A stretch of DNA of 35,181 nucleotides. Origin: Alphaproteobacteria bacterium. GTDB lineage: Bacteria; Pseudomonadota; Alphaproteobacteria; Puniceispirillales; Puniceispirillaceae. Below the pieces are notes generated by a model, which was given only the letters and a program-made list of their open reading frames with translations, did no database searches and was not told the DNA's origin. The position numbers and the translations under genes were made by a program. The stretch lies in NCBI GenBank assembly GCA_011525265.1, contig WTHV01000151.1:1-35181 (forward strand). Reading direction: 5' to 3'. Each line of letters starts with the position of its first letter. The stretch's first letter is position 1. Shown here in pieces: positions 1-7,094 of this stretch.

Positions 1-1866
1 CCCTTCTAGATTCCAAGGGCAGGTTTTCATGCACCTGCCACACATGGCACCGCCTTTGGTCGTAATGCGATAGGTGGTACATTTTTGGCTATCTGACTTC
101 CAAATCTCATAACCATTAAACATGGTTTTAGGCCCTGCGGTAATTGCACCTGATGGGCATTCACGGGCACATTTCTGGCAATTATTACAGAAATTCTGTA
201 ACCCAAAATCAATTGGCTTATCATGATGAAGCGCAAGGTCTGTTGTCACCACGCCTGATTTTAATCGAGGCCCTAAGAAAGGATGGAGGATCACTTCCCC
301 AATGCGGCTGACCTCGCCAAGGCCGCTTAATAATAAAAGTGGGGGTTGTAACACTTCGCCATCAAGCACTGTATGCGCTTTTGCGCTATAGCCCAAATTG
401 CGGAGCTGGCGTGCCATCACGCCGCCTAATAATGAAAAGCGCAAATAGGCACGCATTGACTGGGCAACCGAAATCCAATCATCGCCAGATGCGCCTTCCA
501 TCGTCTCAAAGCCTTGGTCAATGACCATGGAAATCGCATTATGATGGGGTGGGATAAGGACATCACCGCGCGCATCATGGGAATACCACGCCCATTCTGG
601 ACAAGCGGAAATGCCAACAGCATCGACCCCTAAAAAATAACTTGTGGCTTTGATATGCTCAGATAGCTCTTGCGCGCTCATCTCTGTGGAGGGGCTTTGT
701 GTTACCTCGCCATCTTGCAGTAAAACAAATGCCCCTAATGCACGCCTTTGTGCGGCAGAGGTAGCGGCCTTTTTGGCATAATAGCCGCCTGTTGCTGCTT
801 TTTGATTATCAGTGCCCATATCCCCAAATTGGGCGCGTGCAAACATATCTGTTCGCTTTGGCACGCGTGGTATATTGGCCTCATCCATATAGGTGGTCGG
901 CTTATCAACCCGCTTTAATGTCTCAAGCGGCATGGTGCTATCTTTATAATCACGGGTTTTAAAAGGATCGCGATTAAAGGCAGATTTTGAAGAATGATAC
1001 CCGAGTTTCCAACTCAAAGCTGAGCGTAATGACTTGGGCTGTTCAGCTTTTGGGGCAAGCGGCAAATCATGGGCAAGGCGCATATTTGTTGAAATAACAG
1101 CGAGGCCAAATTGCTTATCAATAAAAGGCGCGCTCACACCATCTTCATCTGCAAAGCATAGCCCTGAAGAGACAGCAAGTTTGTTGAGGCATAAATCTGA
1201 TGATGTATAGCTATGTGTTTTCGCATCAAAGCCAAGTAAGCGAATATAATTTGATAGGATGGTCGCATTCTCAGTAGCAAGCAGACAGGCTTTGTGAAGC
1301 TGGGCATCTGTAATCCAACTTGTGCCTGCCTCACCCTCATAAGGGTCACGATAGGTCTCAACAGCTATAACAATGGCGGTATCATGATGGCCAACCATAC
1401 GCGCTGGCGTTGAAACAGATTCCCGCAAGTCCGCCATAATATGATCAATGCCTGAGGCAAGAGTTTTGGTCTGGCGTGTCATAATATCTTGCGCAAGGCG
1501 GTCAATCTCTGGATTGACCTTTGGCTCTGCAAGCCATGCTTCATCAGTGATAGGCCCGATACCCACTAGGCTCGCATCTTGAAAATAGGCAAACGCTTTT
1601 AAATGTGTGGCACGCTCTTTAGGGCAATCAGGGATAACAGAGACAGCCGCATTAATATGACCATCACGAATCGTATCCATCATCGCTTGGTGATCAGCCA
1701 TCGCGTTAATAATATGATGGGGATTATCGGGGCGTGAAAAATCTAAATCAGGGGTTGTGATAGGGGCAAGGTCGGGCATCGCCTCTTGGCGTTTTAGCCT
1801 ATTGAGTGGGTATAGCCCCTCATGAACGCCTCGTTTTTTTGAGGAGAATATGCGATGCGACCTCAT
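1..1866 (-). CDS. rdhA: Reductive-dehalogenase-like protein, cytoplasmic (catabolic) type, C-terminus cut by window edge
   Basis: The minus-strand frame is open from ATG at 1866 to position 1 without a stop, giving 622 residues; the C-terminus lies outside the window. Two bacterial-ferredoxin-type cysteine sets are visible near the end: C560xxC563xxC566xxxC570P, then C596 with C609xxC612xxxC616P. This is the arrangement of the corrinoid/two 4Fe-4S reductive dehalogenase family. There is no twin-arginine signal, so the protein should be cytosolic like the NAD(P)H-linked NpRdhA and BhbA type (family knowledge) rather than the exported respiratory type. Residues about 150-300 and 430-550 look like two copies of one domain. 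The start is set by a GGAGG sequence 8 nt upstream, inside the end of the MFS gene, so the two genes are translationally coupled. Epoxyqueuosine reductase QueG has similar clusters but is only about 380 residues. Substrate unknown; halogenated phenolic acids are a guess. Confidence 0.85.
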   Translation of the reverse strand, partial: MRSHRIFSSKKRGVHEGLYPLNRLKRQEAMPDLAPITTPDLDFSRPDNPHHIINAMADHQAMMDTIRDGHINAAVSVIPDCPKERATHLKAFAYFQDASLVGIGPITDEAWLAEPKVNPEIDRLAQDIMTRQTKTLASGIDHIMADLRESVSTPARMVGHHDTAIVIAVETYRDPYEGEAGTSWITDAQLHKACLLATENATILSNYIRLLGFDAKTHSYTSSDLCLNKLAVSSGLCFADEDGVSAPFIDKQFGLAVISTNMRLAHDLPLAPKAEQPKSLRSALSWKLGYHSSKSAFNRDPFKTRDYKDSTMPLETLKRVDKPTTYMDEANIPRVPKRTDMFARAQFGDMGTDNQKAATGGYYAKKAATSAAQRRALGAFVLLQDGEVTQSPSTEMSAQELSEHIKATSYFLGVDAVGISACPEWAWYSHDARGDVLIPPHHNAISMVIDQGFETMEGASGDDWISVAQSMRAYLRFSLLGGVMARQLRNLGYSAKAHTVLDGEVLQPPLLLLSGLGEVSRIGEVILHPFLGPRLKSGVVTTDLALHHDKPIDFGLQNFCNNCQKCARECPSGAITAGPKTMFNGYEIWKSDSQKCTTYRITTKGGAMCGRCMKTCPWNLEG

Positions 1867-1867
1867 G

Positions 1868-3100
1868 CTATGCCTCCTTATGCAAGCCCTGTTTTTGCGT
1901 GTGGCGGTAAATGACAATAGCCATCCCTAAAGAGATCATGCCTGCGATAAGAACAACAGTACAGGCGACGATAATATCACGGTCACCACCAAGCAAGATG
2001 ATGATACTGCCCAAAAGGCTTCCTGCAATCATTTGCAGCGCGCCAATCACACCAGAGCCTGTTCCGGCATATTGTCCGGCAGATTTAATGCCGCCAATGA
2101 CTGTATTGGCGATGGTAAGCCCGTTACTAAAGCCAAATAAACAGCAGGGTAGGACAATGCCTAAGACAGAGGTGACGCCAAGATATTGTGTTGCGAATAA
2201 TGCTATCAGAGACAGGCTACATAAAATGCAGCCAATAAGGACAGCGCGCTCAATCCCCAAATTCACGACAAAAAACCGATTAGCAAGGTTTCCCAAAAAA
2301 TACGCAACAGGTGTCAGCCCGAACCAAAAGCCAAATTCAAGCGTTGATACGCCAAGAGCGGCATAGCGATAAGGTAAAAAGCCATTCATGGCAAAGAACA
2401 TCCCAACTTGTGTGCCACTTACGATAGCAAACCATAGGAATAACGGAATTTTCAATACATGAAGATAGGCTCTGCCAACTGCTTTGGGACTAAAGGATGG
2501 CTTGAAATCAAAGAAGGTTTCACGCAAAAGAAATGGCAGGAATATGACAAGCGTTAAGCCTGCCCCAAAAATCATCCACATCACACCGACCCAGCCAAAT
2601 TGTGCGACAACCGCACCGCCCGTCATTAAGGCAATAATGGGCACAATGGCTTGAATCGATTGCACAGTCGCCATCTTTTTGGCGGCTTCCTGGCGTTCAA
2701 AGGCATCATTGATCATCGCCCGTGCCATTGAAATACAAGCCCCTGCACCAACACCTTGCAAAACACGTCCTAAGGTCAAGCTGGTAATAGAATCTGATAA
2801 AATTGTGATAATGCCACCAAATGCTATCATCACAGCACCTGCTAGGATGAAGGGGCGGCGTCCATAGAGATCTGAAAAAGGGCCAATCACAAGCTGGCTT
2901 GCGGCAAGCATCAACAAATAGCCTGTGAATAAGAATTGAACAGCATTCGCACTAACGCCCATCTCTGCTCTGATAAGAGGCAGCGCTGGGGTGATAAGCG
3001 TGATACCCATCACAGCTGTTCCAGTCGAAAGGCCGATGAGCCAAGATGGTGGTGCGTAAGCCGTTTTTAAATTTGTCATAAGTTTTTTATTATCTGCCAC
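1868..3100 (-). CDS. MFS transporter, Bcr/CflA (drug-resistance) type
   Basis: This 410-residue, roughly 12-helix inner-membrane protein has the loop 2-3 signature GPFSDLYGRRP (MFS motif A) and LGRVLQGVGAGA in the fourth helix region, as in Bcr/CflA proton-coupled exporters. The longest frame starts at GTG 3100; an ATG at 3079 (MTNLKTAYAPPSW, 403 residues) is an equally good start, and neither has a strong Shine-Dalgarno. The stop is 1 nt before the ATG of the dehalogenase-like gene, so they form an operon. In that context it may move the dehalogenase substrate or product, but exporter homology does not fix direction or substrate. Confidence 0.85.
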   Translation of the reverse strand: MADNKKLMTNLKTAYAPPSWLIGLSTGTAVMGITLITPALPLIRAEMGVSANAVQFLFTGYLLMLAASQLVIGPFSDLYGRRPFILAGAVMIAFGGIITILSDSITSLTLGRVLQGVGAGACISMARAMINDAFERQEAAKKMATVQSIQAIVPIIALMTGGAVVAQFGWVGVMWMIFGAGLTLVIFLPFLLRETFFDFKPSFSPKAVGRAYLHVLKIPLFLWFAIVSGTQVGMFFAMNGFLPYRYAALGVSTLEFGFWFGLTPVAYFLGNLANRFFVVNLGIERAVLIGCILCSLSLIALFATQYLGVTSVLGIVLPCCLFGFSNGLTIANTVIGGIKSAGQYAGTGSGVIGALQMIAGSLLGSIIILLGGDRDIIVACTVVLIAGMISLGMAIVIYRHTQKQGLHKEA

Positions 3101-3101
3101 A

Positions 3102-3123
3102 AGACGTTAATGATGGTACGTCT
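3102..3123. repeat. Inverted repeat next to the MFS start codon
   Basis: AGACGT at 3102-3107 is matched by its complement ACGTCT at 3118-3123 with a 10-nt spacer. It lies directly upstream of the GTG at 3100, so as DNA it could be an operator half-site pair and as RNA it could occlude the ribosome entry region. Function not shown. Confidence 0.4.
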
Positions 3124-3137
3124 GATGAATGATGGAC

Positions 3138-3153
3138 GCTAATTTTTATTAGC
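3138..3153. repeat. Perfect small hairpin in the MFS/rdh leader
   Basis: GCTAAT-TTTT-ATTAGC forms a perfect 6-bp stem with a 4-nt loop in the untranslated leader between the predicted promoter and the MFS start. It is AT-rich and not followed by a U tract in the minus direction, so it is unlikely to be an intrinsic terminator. Confidence 0.4.
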
Positions 3154-3190
3154 AAATCAATGACGCATTTAAACACAGCCCTATGGGTTT

Positions 3191-3218
3191 ATAATAACCA
3201 ATTTACATGGTTAGACAA
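3191..3218 (-). promoter_or_regulatory. Predicted promoter with operator-like inverted repeat for the MFS-rdh operon
   Basis: On the minus strand a TTGTCT -35 (3213-3218) and TATTAT -10 (3191-3196) are separated by 16 nt. The inverted repeat TAACCA-N7-TGGTTA (3195-3213) fills the spacer and touches both hexamers, a classic position for a repressor or MerR/TetR/MarR-type regulator. The leader to the GTG at 3100 would be about 85 nt. Sequence-based prediction only. Confidence 0.5.
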
Positions 3219-3263
3219 ATTTTAAAGTCGTTTTATGTGTTCTCTGCAGATTGTTGTGATGGC

Positions 3264-3306
3264 ATAAAAATAGGCGCCAAAGGACATAGAAACCCCTTGG
3301 CGCCTT
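3264..3306 (-). terminator. Intrinsic terminator of the riboswitch-ABC transporter operon
   Basis: On the minus strand, about 15 nt after the stop of the binding-protein gene, a 9-bp GC-rich stem (AGGCGCCAA with TTGGCGCCT, extended by two GG/CC pairs past a bulge) is followed by TATTTTTAT. This is a strong Rho-independent terminator and separates this operon from the MFS-rdh promoter. Confidence 0.88.
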
Positions 3307-3320
3307 ATCATGTTATATCA

Positions 3321-4211
3321 CTATTGTGATGCGCTTAGCGTTTTTGTAATGAGGTTCAAATTATGCTCGAACATCGCCACATAAGATGTCGCAGGAGCGC
3401 CTTTGACTGATAGGGCGTCTGAGTAAATTTTGCCGCCAATATCGATATTTGTCTCTCGTGCGATTTGCGCGATTAAATCGGCGTTTGAGATATTCTCAAC
3501 AAACAAAGCACCTGCGCCCACATCTTTCAAAAAGACAATCAGATCGGCAAGTTCTTTGGCTGATGGCTCTGCTTCTGTATCAATGCCTTGCGGAGCAAGG
3601 AAGGTGATATCATAGGCATTTTCAAGATAGCCAAACGCATCATGCGCTGTCACAACAATGCGGCGCTCTTGTGGAATGCCGGCAATTTTTTCAACAGCCT
3701 CATCATGCAGCGCGCGCAATTGTGAACGATATGCATCGGCATTTGCCTTGAAGCTTGCGCTATCAGCGGGGCTTGCCTTGCTGAGGGCTGCCTCAATATT
3801 ATCGACATATATAATGCCGTTTAAAAGCGAATTCCAAGCGTGCGGATCAACTTCCCCTTCGACAAGCAAAGGCATGACACCATCTGTGGCAACAGCGATA
3901 GATGCCTTTGTGCCTGACGCTTCGATTAATGTCGCAGACCAAGTCTCAAAACCCATACCATTTGTGATGATAAGATCAGCTTCGGCAACCGCAATCGCAT
4001 CACCAGCATTTGGCTGATAGAGATGGGCATCAGCATCAGGGCCAACAATGGTTGTGACAGTCGCTTTATCGCCTGCCACTTGCGAGACCATATCACCCAG
4101 AATAGAAAAGCTTGCCACAACTTTGATCTGTGCCATTGCGGTGTTTGTTGAAAATAATAGCGCTGATAGCAACACAGATTTGAAAATAAACCGTCTCATC
4201 ATACCGCCCAT
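3321..4211 (-). CDS. Metal-binding periplasmic protein of an ABC-3 (Zn/Mn-type, cluster A-I) transporter; probable cobalt binding
   Basis: A 296-residue solute-binding protein of the ZnuA/TroA/PsaA family. Residues 4-28 form a signal peptide with likely cleavage after AMA. The expected metal ligands are visible: His63 (in DAHLYQP), His124 (in DPHAW), His190 (in AHDAFGY) and Asp265 (in YSDALS), an H3D set as in TroA. The His-rich loop of typical ZnuA proteins is absent. Met4 or Met5 may be the true start because GGGCGGT just before them can act as a weak ribosome site. It is the last gene of an operon led by a cobalamin riboswitch, which suggests the physiological metal is Co2+; zinc or manganese remains possible because the family does not reveal the metal from sequence alone. 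Confidence 0.88.
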   Translation of the reverse strand: MGGMMRRFIFKSVLLSALLFSTNTAMAQIKVVASFSILGDMVSQVAGDKATVTTIVGPDADAHLYQPNAGDAIAVAEADLIITNGMGFETWSATLIEASGTKASIAVATDGVMPLLVEGEVDPHAWNSLLNGIIYVDNIEAALSKASPADSASFKANADAYRSQLRALHDEAVEKIAGIPQERRIVVTAHDAFGYLENAYDITFLAPQGIDTEAEPSAKELADLIVFLKDVGAGALFVENISNADLIAQIARETNIDIGGKIYSDALSVKGAPATSYVAMFEHNLNLITKTLSASQ

Positions 4212-5060
4212 TTACATTCTTTTAGATTTTGACCACATGTTACCGCGCAAGCCCAAAGGTGACAGGCATAGGCTTGCGATAAATACAATGCCGGCGACAA
4301 GGACAATAGCAGGGCCAGTCGGCACATCAGCAAGATAAAAAGATAAGAGCAACCCAGCCCAACAGCTGAAGATCGCGAATAATAATGTCACAAGAAGATA
4401 GCTTGAAATGGTTGAGACCCAATAACGTGCGGCAGTCGCAGGTAAAATCATCAGCCCCACAGCCATCAATGTGCCAAGCGATTTAAATGCTGCTAGCAAA
4501 TTAAGGACAACCAAGAACATAAACCATTGCTGAACAAGACCTGCATGAGATGATTGGCTATCATAGAAAGTCGGGTCAAAGGTCACGCTAATAAGGGGGC
4601 GCAATAACATGGTCATGCTAAGGATCGTGATGGTTGCTGTGACCCCGATCAGTAAAAGCGTATCATCACCAATGCCAAGTGTTGAGCCAAATAAGAAACT
4701 CTTTAAGGGTATGGCAGACCCTGCAGCAGATAAAATGAAAATACCCAAAGCAAGAGCTATCAAATATAAAGAGGCAAGAGAGGCATCTTCTTTGATTAAG
4801 GTACGCCGTGAGATCAGTGATGTGCCAAGTGCCACGATAACACCGGCGATAAGTCCGCCTGTAACCATCGAGACAACAGACAGCCCAAATGAGACAAAGG
4901 CAATCACAATGCCAGGTACAATCGCATGTGCCATCGCCTCACCTGCCAAAGACAGGCGGCGCAAAACAAGAAAGGCACCAATCGGGGCAATAGAGACGCT
5001 TAACACAAAGGTCGCCACAAAAGCGCGCTGCATAAAATCATAGGCAAACCAATCAAGCAT
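4212..5060 (-). CDS. ABC-3 family metal transporter permease
   Basis: An inner-membrane permease of about 282 residues with many hydrophobic helices, of the ZnuB/MntB/TroC family (features include LVLRRLSLAGEAMAHAIVPG and LMAVGLMILPAATARYW-like segments). I chose ATG 5060 because AGGAGG sits just upstream; an in-frame ATG at 5075 contains that same AGGAGG in its codons and is less likely. The start overlaps the end of the ATPase gene by 8 nt and the stop abuts the binding-protein ATG. It forms the membrane channel with the ATPase at 5053-5796. Cobalt as cargo is inferred from the riboswitch. Confidence 0.88.
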   Translation of the reverse strand: MLDWFAYDFMQRAFVATFVLSVSIAPIGAFLVLRRLSLAGEAMAHAIVPGIVIAFVSFGLSVVSMVTGGLIAGVIVALGTSLISRRTLIKEDASLASLYLIALALGIFILSAAGSAIPLKSFLFGSTLGIGDDTLLLIGVTATITILSMTMLLRPLISVTFDPTFYDSQSSHAGLVQQWFMFLVVLNLLAAFKSLGTLMAVGLMILPATAARYWVSTISSYLLVTLLFAIFSCWAGLLLSFYLADVPTGPAIVLVAGIVFIASLCLSPLGLRGNMWSKSKRM

Positions 5061-5796
5061 CTCGGCCTCCTGCATCTGTCAGGCGTGAAATCCATTGCGC
5101 TTGCGTATGTGTTAAATAGTGATGCGATATCAGGTTCTCATTTGTCACAACATCATCTGTTTTGCCAAATAAGCCACGGCCATCACCAAGCAAAAGGCAG
5201 TAATCAGCAATACCCATAACAGATGATAAATCATGCAATACGATAATAAGGGTACGCCCCTCATCACGCCATTGTTGGATAATATCAATCAGCTGTGATT
5301 CTGTGCTCTGGTCAATAGCGGTAAAGGGCTCATCAAGGATGATGGTAGGGGCATCTTGGACAATGGCTCTGGCAAAAAAGCAGCGCTGAAGCTGGCCAGA
5401 GGAGCATTCAAATAAGGGCCTGTCAGCCATATGTGTGAGGCCTGTTCGCAATAACGCATTTTCAACACGCTCTGCCATAGCGTTATTAATGCCCTGCCAA
5501 AACCCTAATTGTGGCCATACCCCCATTGTCACAGCATCTTTGACGCGCATCGGGAAATGATTATCAATTGTGGCACTTTGGCCAAGATAGGCGATGTTTT
5601 TCTTCGTCGCTCCTGCCCATTGGACAGAGCCTGAAAGAGGTGATTGAATGCCAAGTAATGTGCGAACCAATGTTGATTTGCCCGCGCCATTATGACCAAT
5701 GACCGCACAAATCTGGCCGGCGCCTAGATGAAAATCTAGCGGATTGCACAGTGCGGTGCCGTTATAGCCCAACACAATATTATGTGCAGTCAACAT
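5053..5796 (-). CDS. ABC transporter ATP-binding subunit (metal uptake)
   Basis: A 247-residue ATPase with Walker A GHNGAGKST (34-42), signature CSSGQLQR (131-138, a variant of LSGGQ), Walker B TIILDEP (151-157) and switch His188 (VLHD). This is the ZnuC/MntA-type subunit and energises the permease encoded immediately downstream (8-nt overlap). ATG 5796 is preceded by GGGG about 10 nt upstream. It lies 30 nt after the 64-residue membrane protein gene and belongs to the same riboswitch-controlled transcript. Confidence 0.9.
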   Translation of the reverse strand: MLTAHNIVLGYNGTALCNPLDFHLGAGQICAVIGHNGAGKSTLVRTLLGIQSPLSGSVQWAGATKKNIAYLGQSATIDNHFPMRVKDAVTMGVWPQLGFWQGINNAMAERVENALLRTGLTHMADRPLFECSSGQLQRCFFARAIVQDAPTIILDEPFTAIDQSTESQLIDIIQQWRDEGRTLIIVLHDLSSVMGIADYCLLLGDGRGLFGKTDDVVTNENLISHHYLTHTQAQWISRLTDAGGRDA

Positions 5797-5826
5797 GACT
5801 TTGAATCCCCACCCGTCCCGTTGATA

Positions 5827-6021
5827 TTAGCTGAAGATAATATAGCTAATGGACGTCCAAATTACAGCACATAGTAAGGCCGCGCCAGCACAAGCATGAA
5901 ACAGGCTAAGAGAGGTCAAATCAAAGGGTGACTGTGATTTACCATGCGGCGCTTGCACATGAACTGTGGGCGCTATAATAGGTGGTGATGTTACGCTGGT
6001 TTGTGAGCCAGATGGTGCCAT
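5827..6021 (-). CDS. Small one-helix membrane protein under the cobalamin riboswitch (unknown family)
   Basis: First gene after the riboswitch. I take ATG 6021 as start because GGAG lies 7 nt upstream; a TTG at 6033 would add four residues and overlap that site. The 64-residue product has a Ser/Pro/Thr-rich N-terminal 30 residues containing His21 and His26, then a single membrane helix at about 40-63 containing His42, Cys44 and Cys51. I do not recognise it. It does not look like CbtB, which has its helix near the N-terminus and a histidine-containing C-terminal tail. Position and regulation suggest an accessory subunit for the following ABC transporter, for example in metal hand-over or complex assembly; this is inference. 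Confidence 0.7.
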   Translation of the reverse strand: MAPSGSQTSVTSPPIIAPTVHVQAPHGKSQSPFDLTSLSLFHACAGAALLCAVIWTSISYIIFS

Positions 6022-6055
6022 TTTTATCTCCAAAAGGGGTTACCCGCCCCAAGAA

Positions 6056-6273
6056 AGTGGTTTCGTGATTGGCAGGTTTTCTGGCTCATGATTTATCAGT
6101 TATGTCTGCCTTCCCAAATTTGCGCGATATGGCCTATCTGCTATGCAAATTCAGTGGTCTTGTGACACACATTAATCATTTACAGCTGCGGGTACAGCTC
6201 CGGATTTGCCGTAGTCAAAAAGCGTTTAGCGCACCGGATTCCCTATTATGTTTCAGGCTTAACTGAAACCACC
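6056..6273 (-). promoter_or_regulatory. Cobalamin (AdoCbl/B12) riboswitch
   Basis: Read on the minus strand, the element has a closing helix GTGGTTTC / GAAACCAC (6265-6272 with 6057-6064), the core blocks GGGAATCCGGTGCGC and AAATCCGGAGCTG, then ACCCGCAGCTGTAAA, and ends with the B12 box AGCCAGAAAACCTGCC (6071-6086). This matches the cobalamin riboswitch consensus in order and spacing. Just downstream, GGGG-CGGGTAA-CCCC followed by TTTT (about 6034-6052) precedes the GGAG of the 64-residue protein gene, so control may be by a short terminator or by sequestering the ribosome site. High B12 should switch off the downstream membrane protein and ABC transporter. Nothing else is seen in the rest of 6022-6337 apart from the promoter. 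Confidence 0.93.
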
Positions 6274-6283
6274 AATAATATCT

Positions 6284-6312
6284 CGTTTATTACTTAAATT
6301 TACCCCTGTCAA
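6284..6312 (-). promoter_or_regulatory. Predicted promoter of the riboswitch operon
   Basis: Minus strand: a perfect TTGACA -35 (6307-6312), 17-nt spacer, then a weak TAAACG -10 (6284-6289). Transcription would begin near 6277, which fits the 5' end of the riboswitch closing helix at 6273. No terminator separates it from cobS, so read-through from cobUTS is also possible. Confidence 0.55.
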
Positions 6313-6337
6313 TAAGTTCCTCAGATATAGATAGCGC

Positions 6338-7090
6338 TTATAAGATCACCAATAGGCTTAACCAGCCAGCGGTCTCGCTTAGCATTTGACTTGCACCGCA
6401 AATATCACCTGTTTGCCCGCCAATATGACGCTTTGCCATCAGGGCAAAGCCGAAAGCAACAATCACCATGACAATCAGGCTTGGCAGAATCGCAACACCG
6501 CAAAAGGCCATCATTGGAAGGCTAAGAGCTGTGGCGAAGAAAAGCGGTTTATATGTTTGGCCAGATGCCATCTCGCCAAGGCCTGTATCACGCGCAGATG
6601 GAAGTAGGCATAAATAGGCAACCATGATTGTGCGGCTGAGGATGCTGATGGTGATGATGAGCGCTATCATGTCAAAATGCGGTGGCAGAGACGCAAGGCC
6701 AAATACACGCAAAGCCATCACCATGATAAGAGCCAAGACGCCATAGCTGCCGATATGGCTGTCTTTCATAATGGCTAATTTGCGGTCCCTATCATGGCCG
6801 CCGCCCATACCATCTGCGCTATCTGCTAGCCCATCTTCATGCAATGCCCCTGTTGCCAAAAGGCCAAGGCTTAATGCCAGAAGTGCGGCAATGATTGGGG
6901 GCAGCCCTACAAATGATAAGCCGCCATAGGATAGGGCGATGATGCTGCCTATGATACTGCCAACAAGTGGGAAGGCCCACCGTGATGTTGCAAGGCTAGG
7001 CGCTTTGCCAGATAGGGTGCCGGCAGGCAGGCGGCTTAATAGCATGAAGGCCAGCTGAACCTCGATAAGACGTCCACGCACCCACCCCAT
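6338..7090 (-). CDS. cobS: Adenosylcobinamide-GDP ribazoletransferase (cobalamin synthase)
   Basis: Joins adenosylcobinamide-GDP to alpha-ribazole (phosphate), the step that attaches the lower nucleotide loop, at the inner membrane (CobV in P. denitrificans naming). The family motifs are present: ALHEDGLADSADG, KDSHIGSYG and a C-terminal GGQTGD..GA, in a polytopic hydrophobic protein. ATG 7090 gives 250 residues, close to the usual 247; a longer frame from TTG 7117 would overlap cobT. The start is 4 nt after the cobT stop. Confidence 0.93.
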   Translation of the reverse strand: MGWVRGRLIEVQLAFMLLSRLPAGTLSGKAPSLATSRWAFPLVGSIIGSIIALSYGGLSFVGLPPIIAALLALSLGLLATGALHEDGLADSADGMGGGHDRDRKLAIMKDSHIGSYGVLALIMVMALRVFGLASLPPHFDMIALIITISILSRTIMVAYLCLLPSARDTGLGEMASGQTYKPLFFATALSLPMMAFCGVAILPSLIVMVIVAFGFALMAKRHIGGQTGDICGASQMLSETAGWLSLLVIL

Positions 7091-7094
7091 TATC

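Noticed and set aside
1..1866. Epoxyqueuosine reductase (QueG) as identity of the left-edge protein
   Set aside because: QueG is about 380 residues with its clusters near residue 200-250. This protein is over 622 residues, has a duplicated N-terminal half and its clusters begin at residue 560.
4609..5043. Plus-strand frame of 144 codons opposite the metal permease
   Set aside because: Lys/Ala/Ile-rich product typical of the reverse complement of a hydrophobic membrane gene; no motif seen.
5827..6021. CbtB cobalt transporter subunit
   Set aside because: The helix is at the C-terminus, the C-terminal histidine tail of CbtB is missing and no cbtA follows.
6069..6266. Plus-strand 65-codon frame in the riboswitch region
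   Set aside because: It is the complement of the structured riboswitch, which fully explains the sequence.
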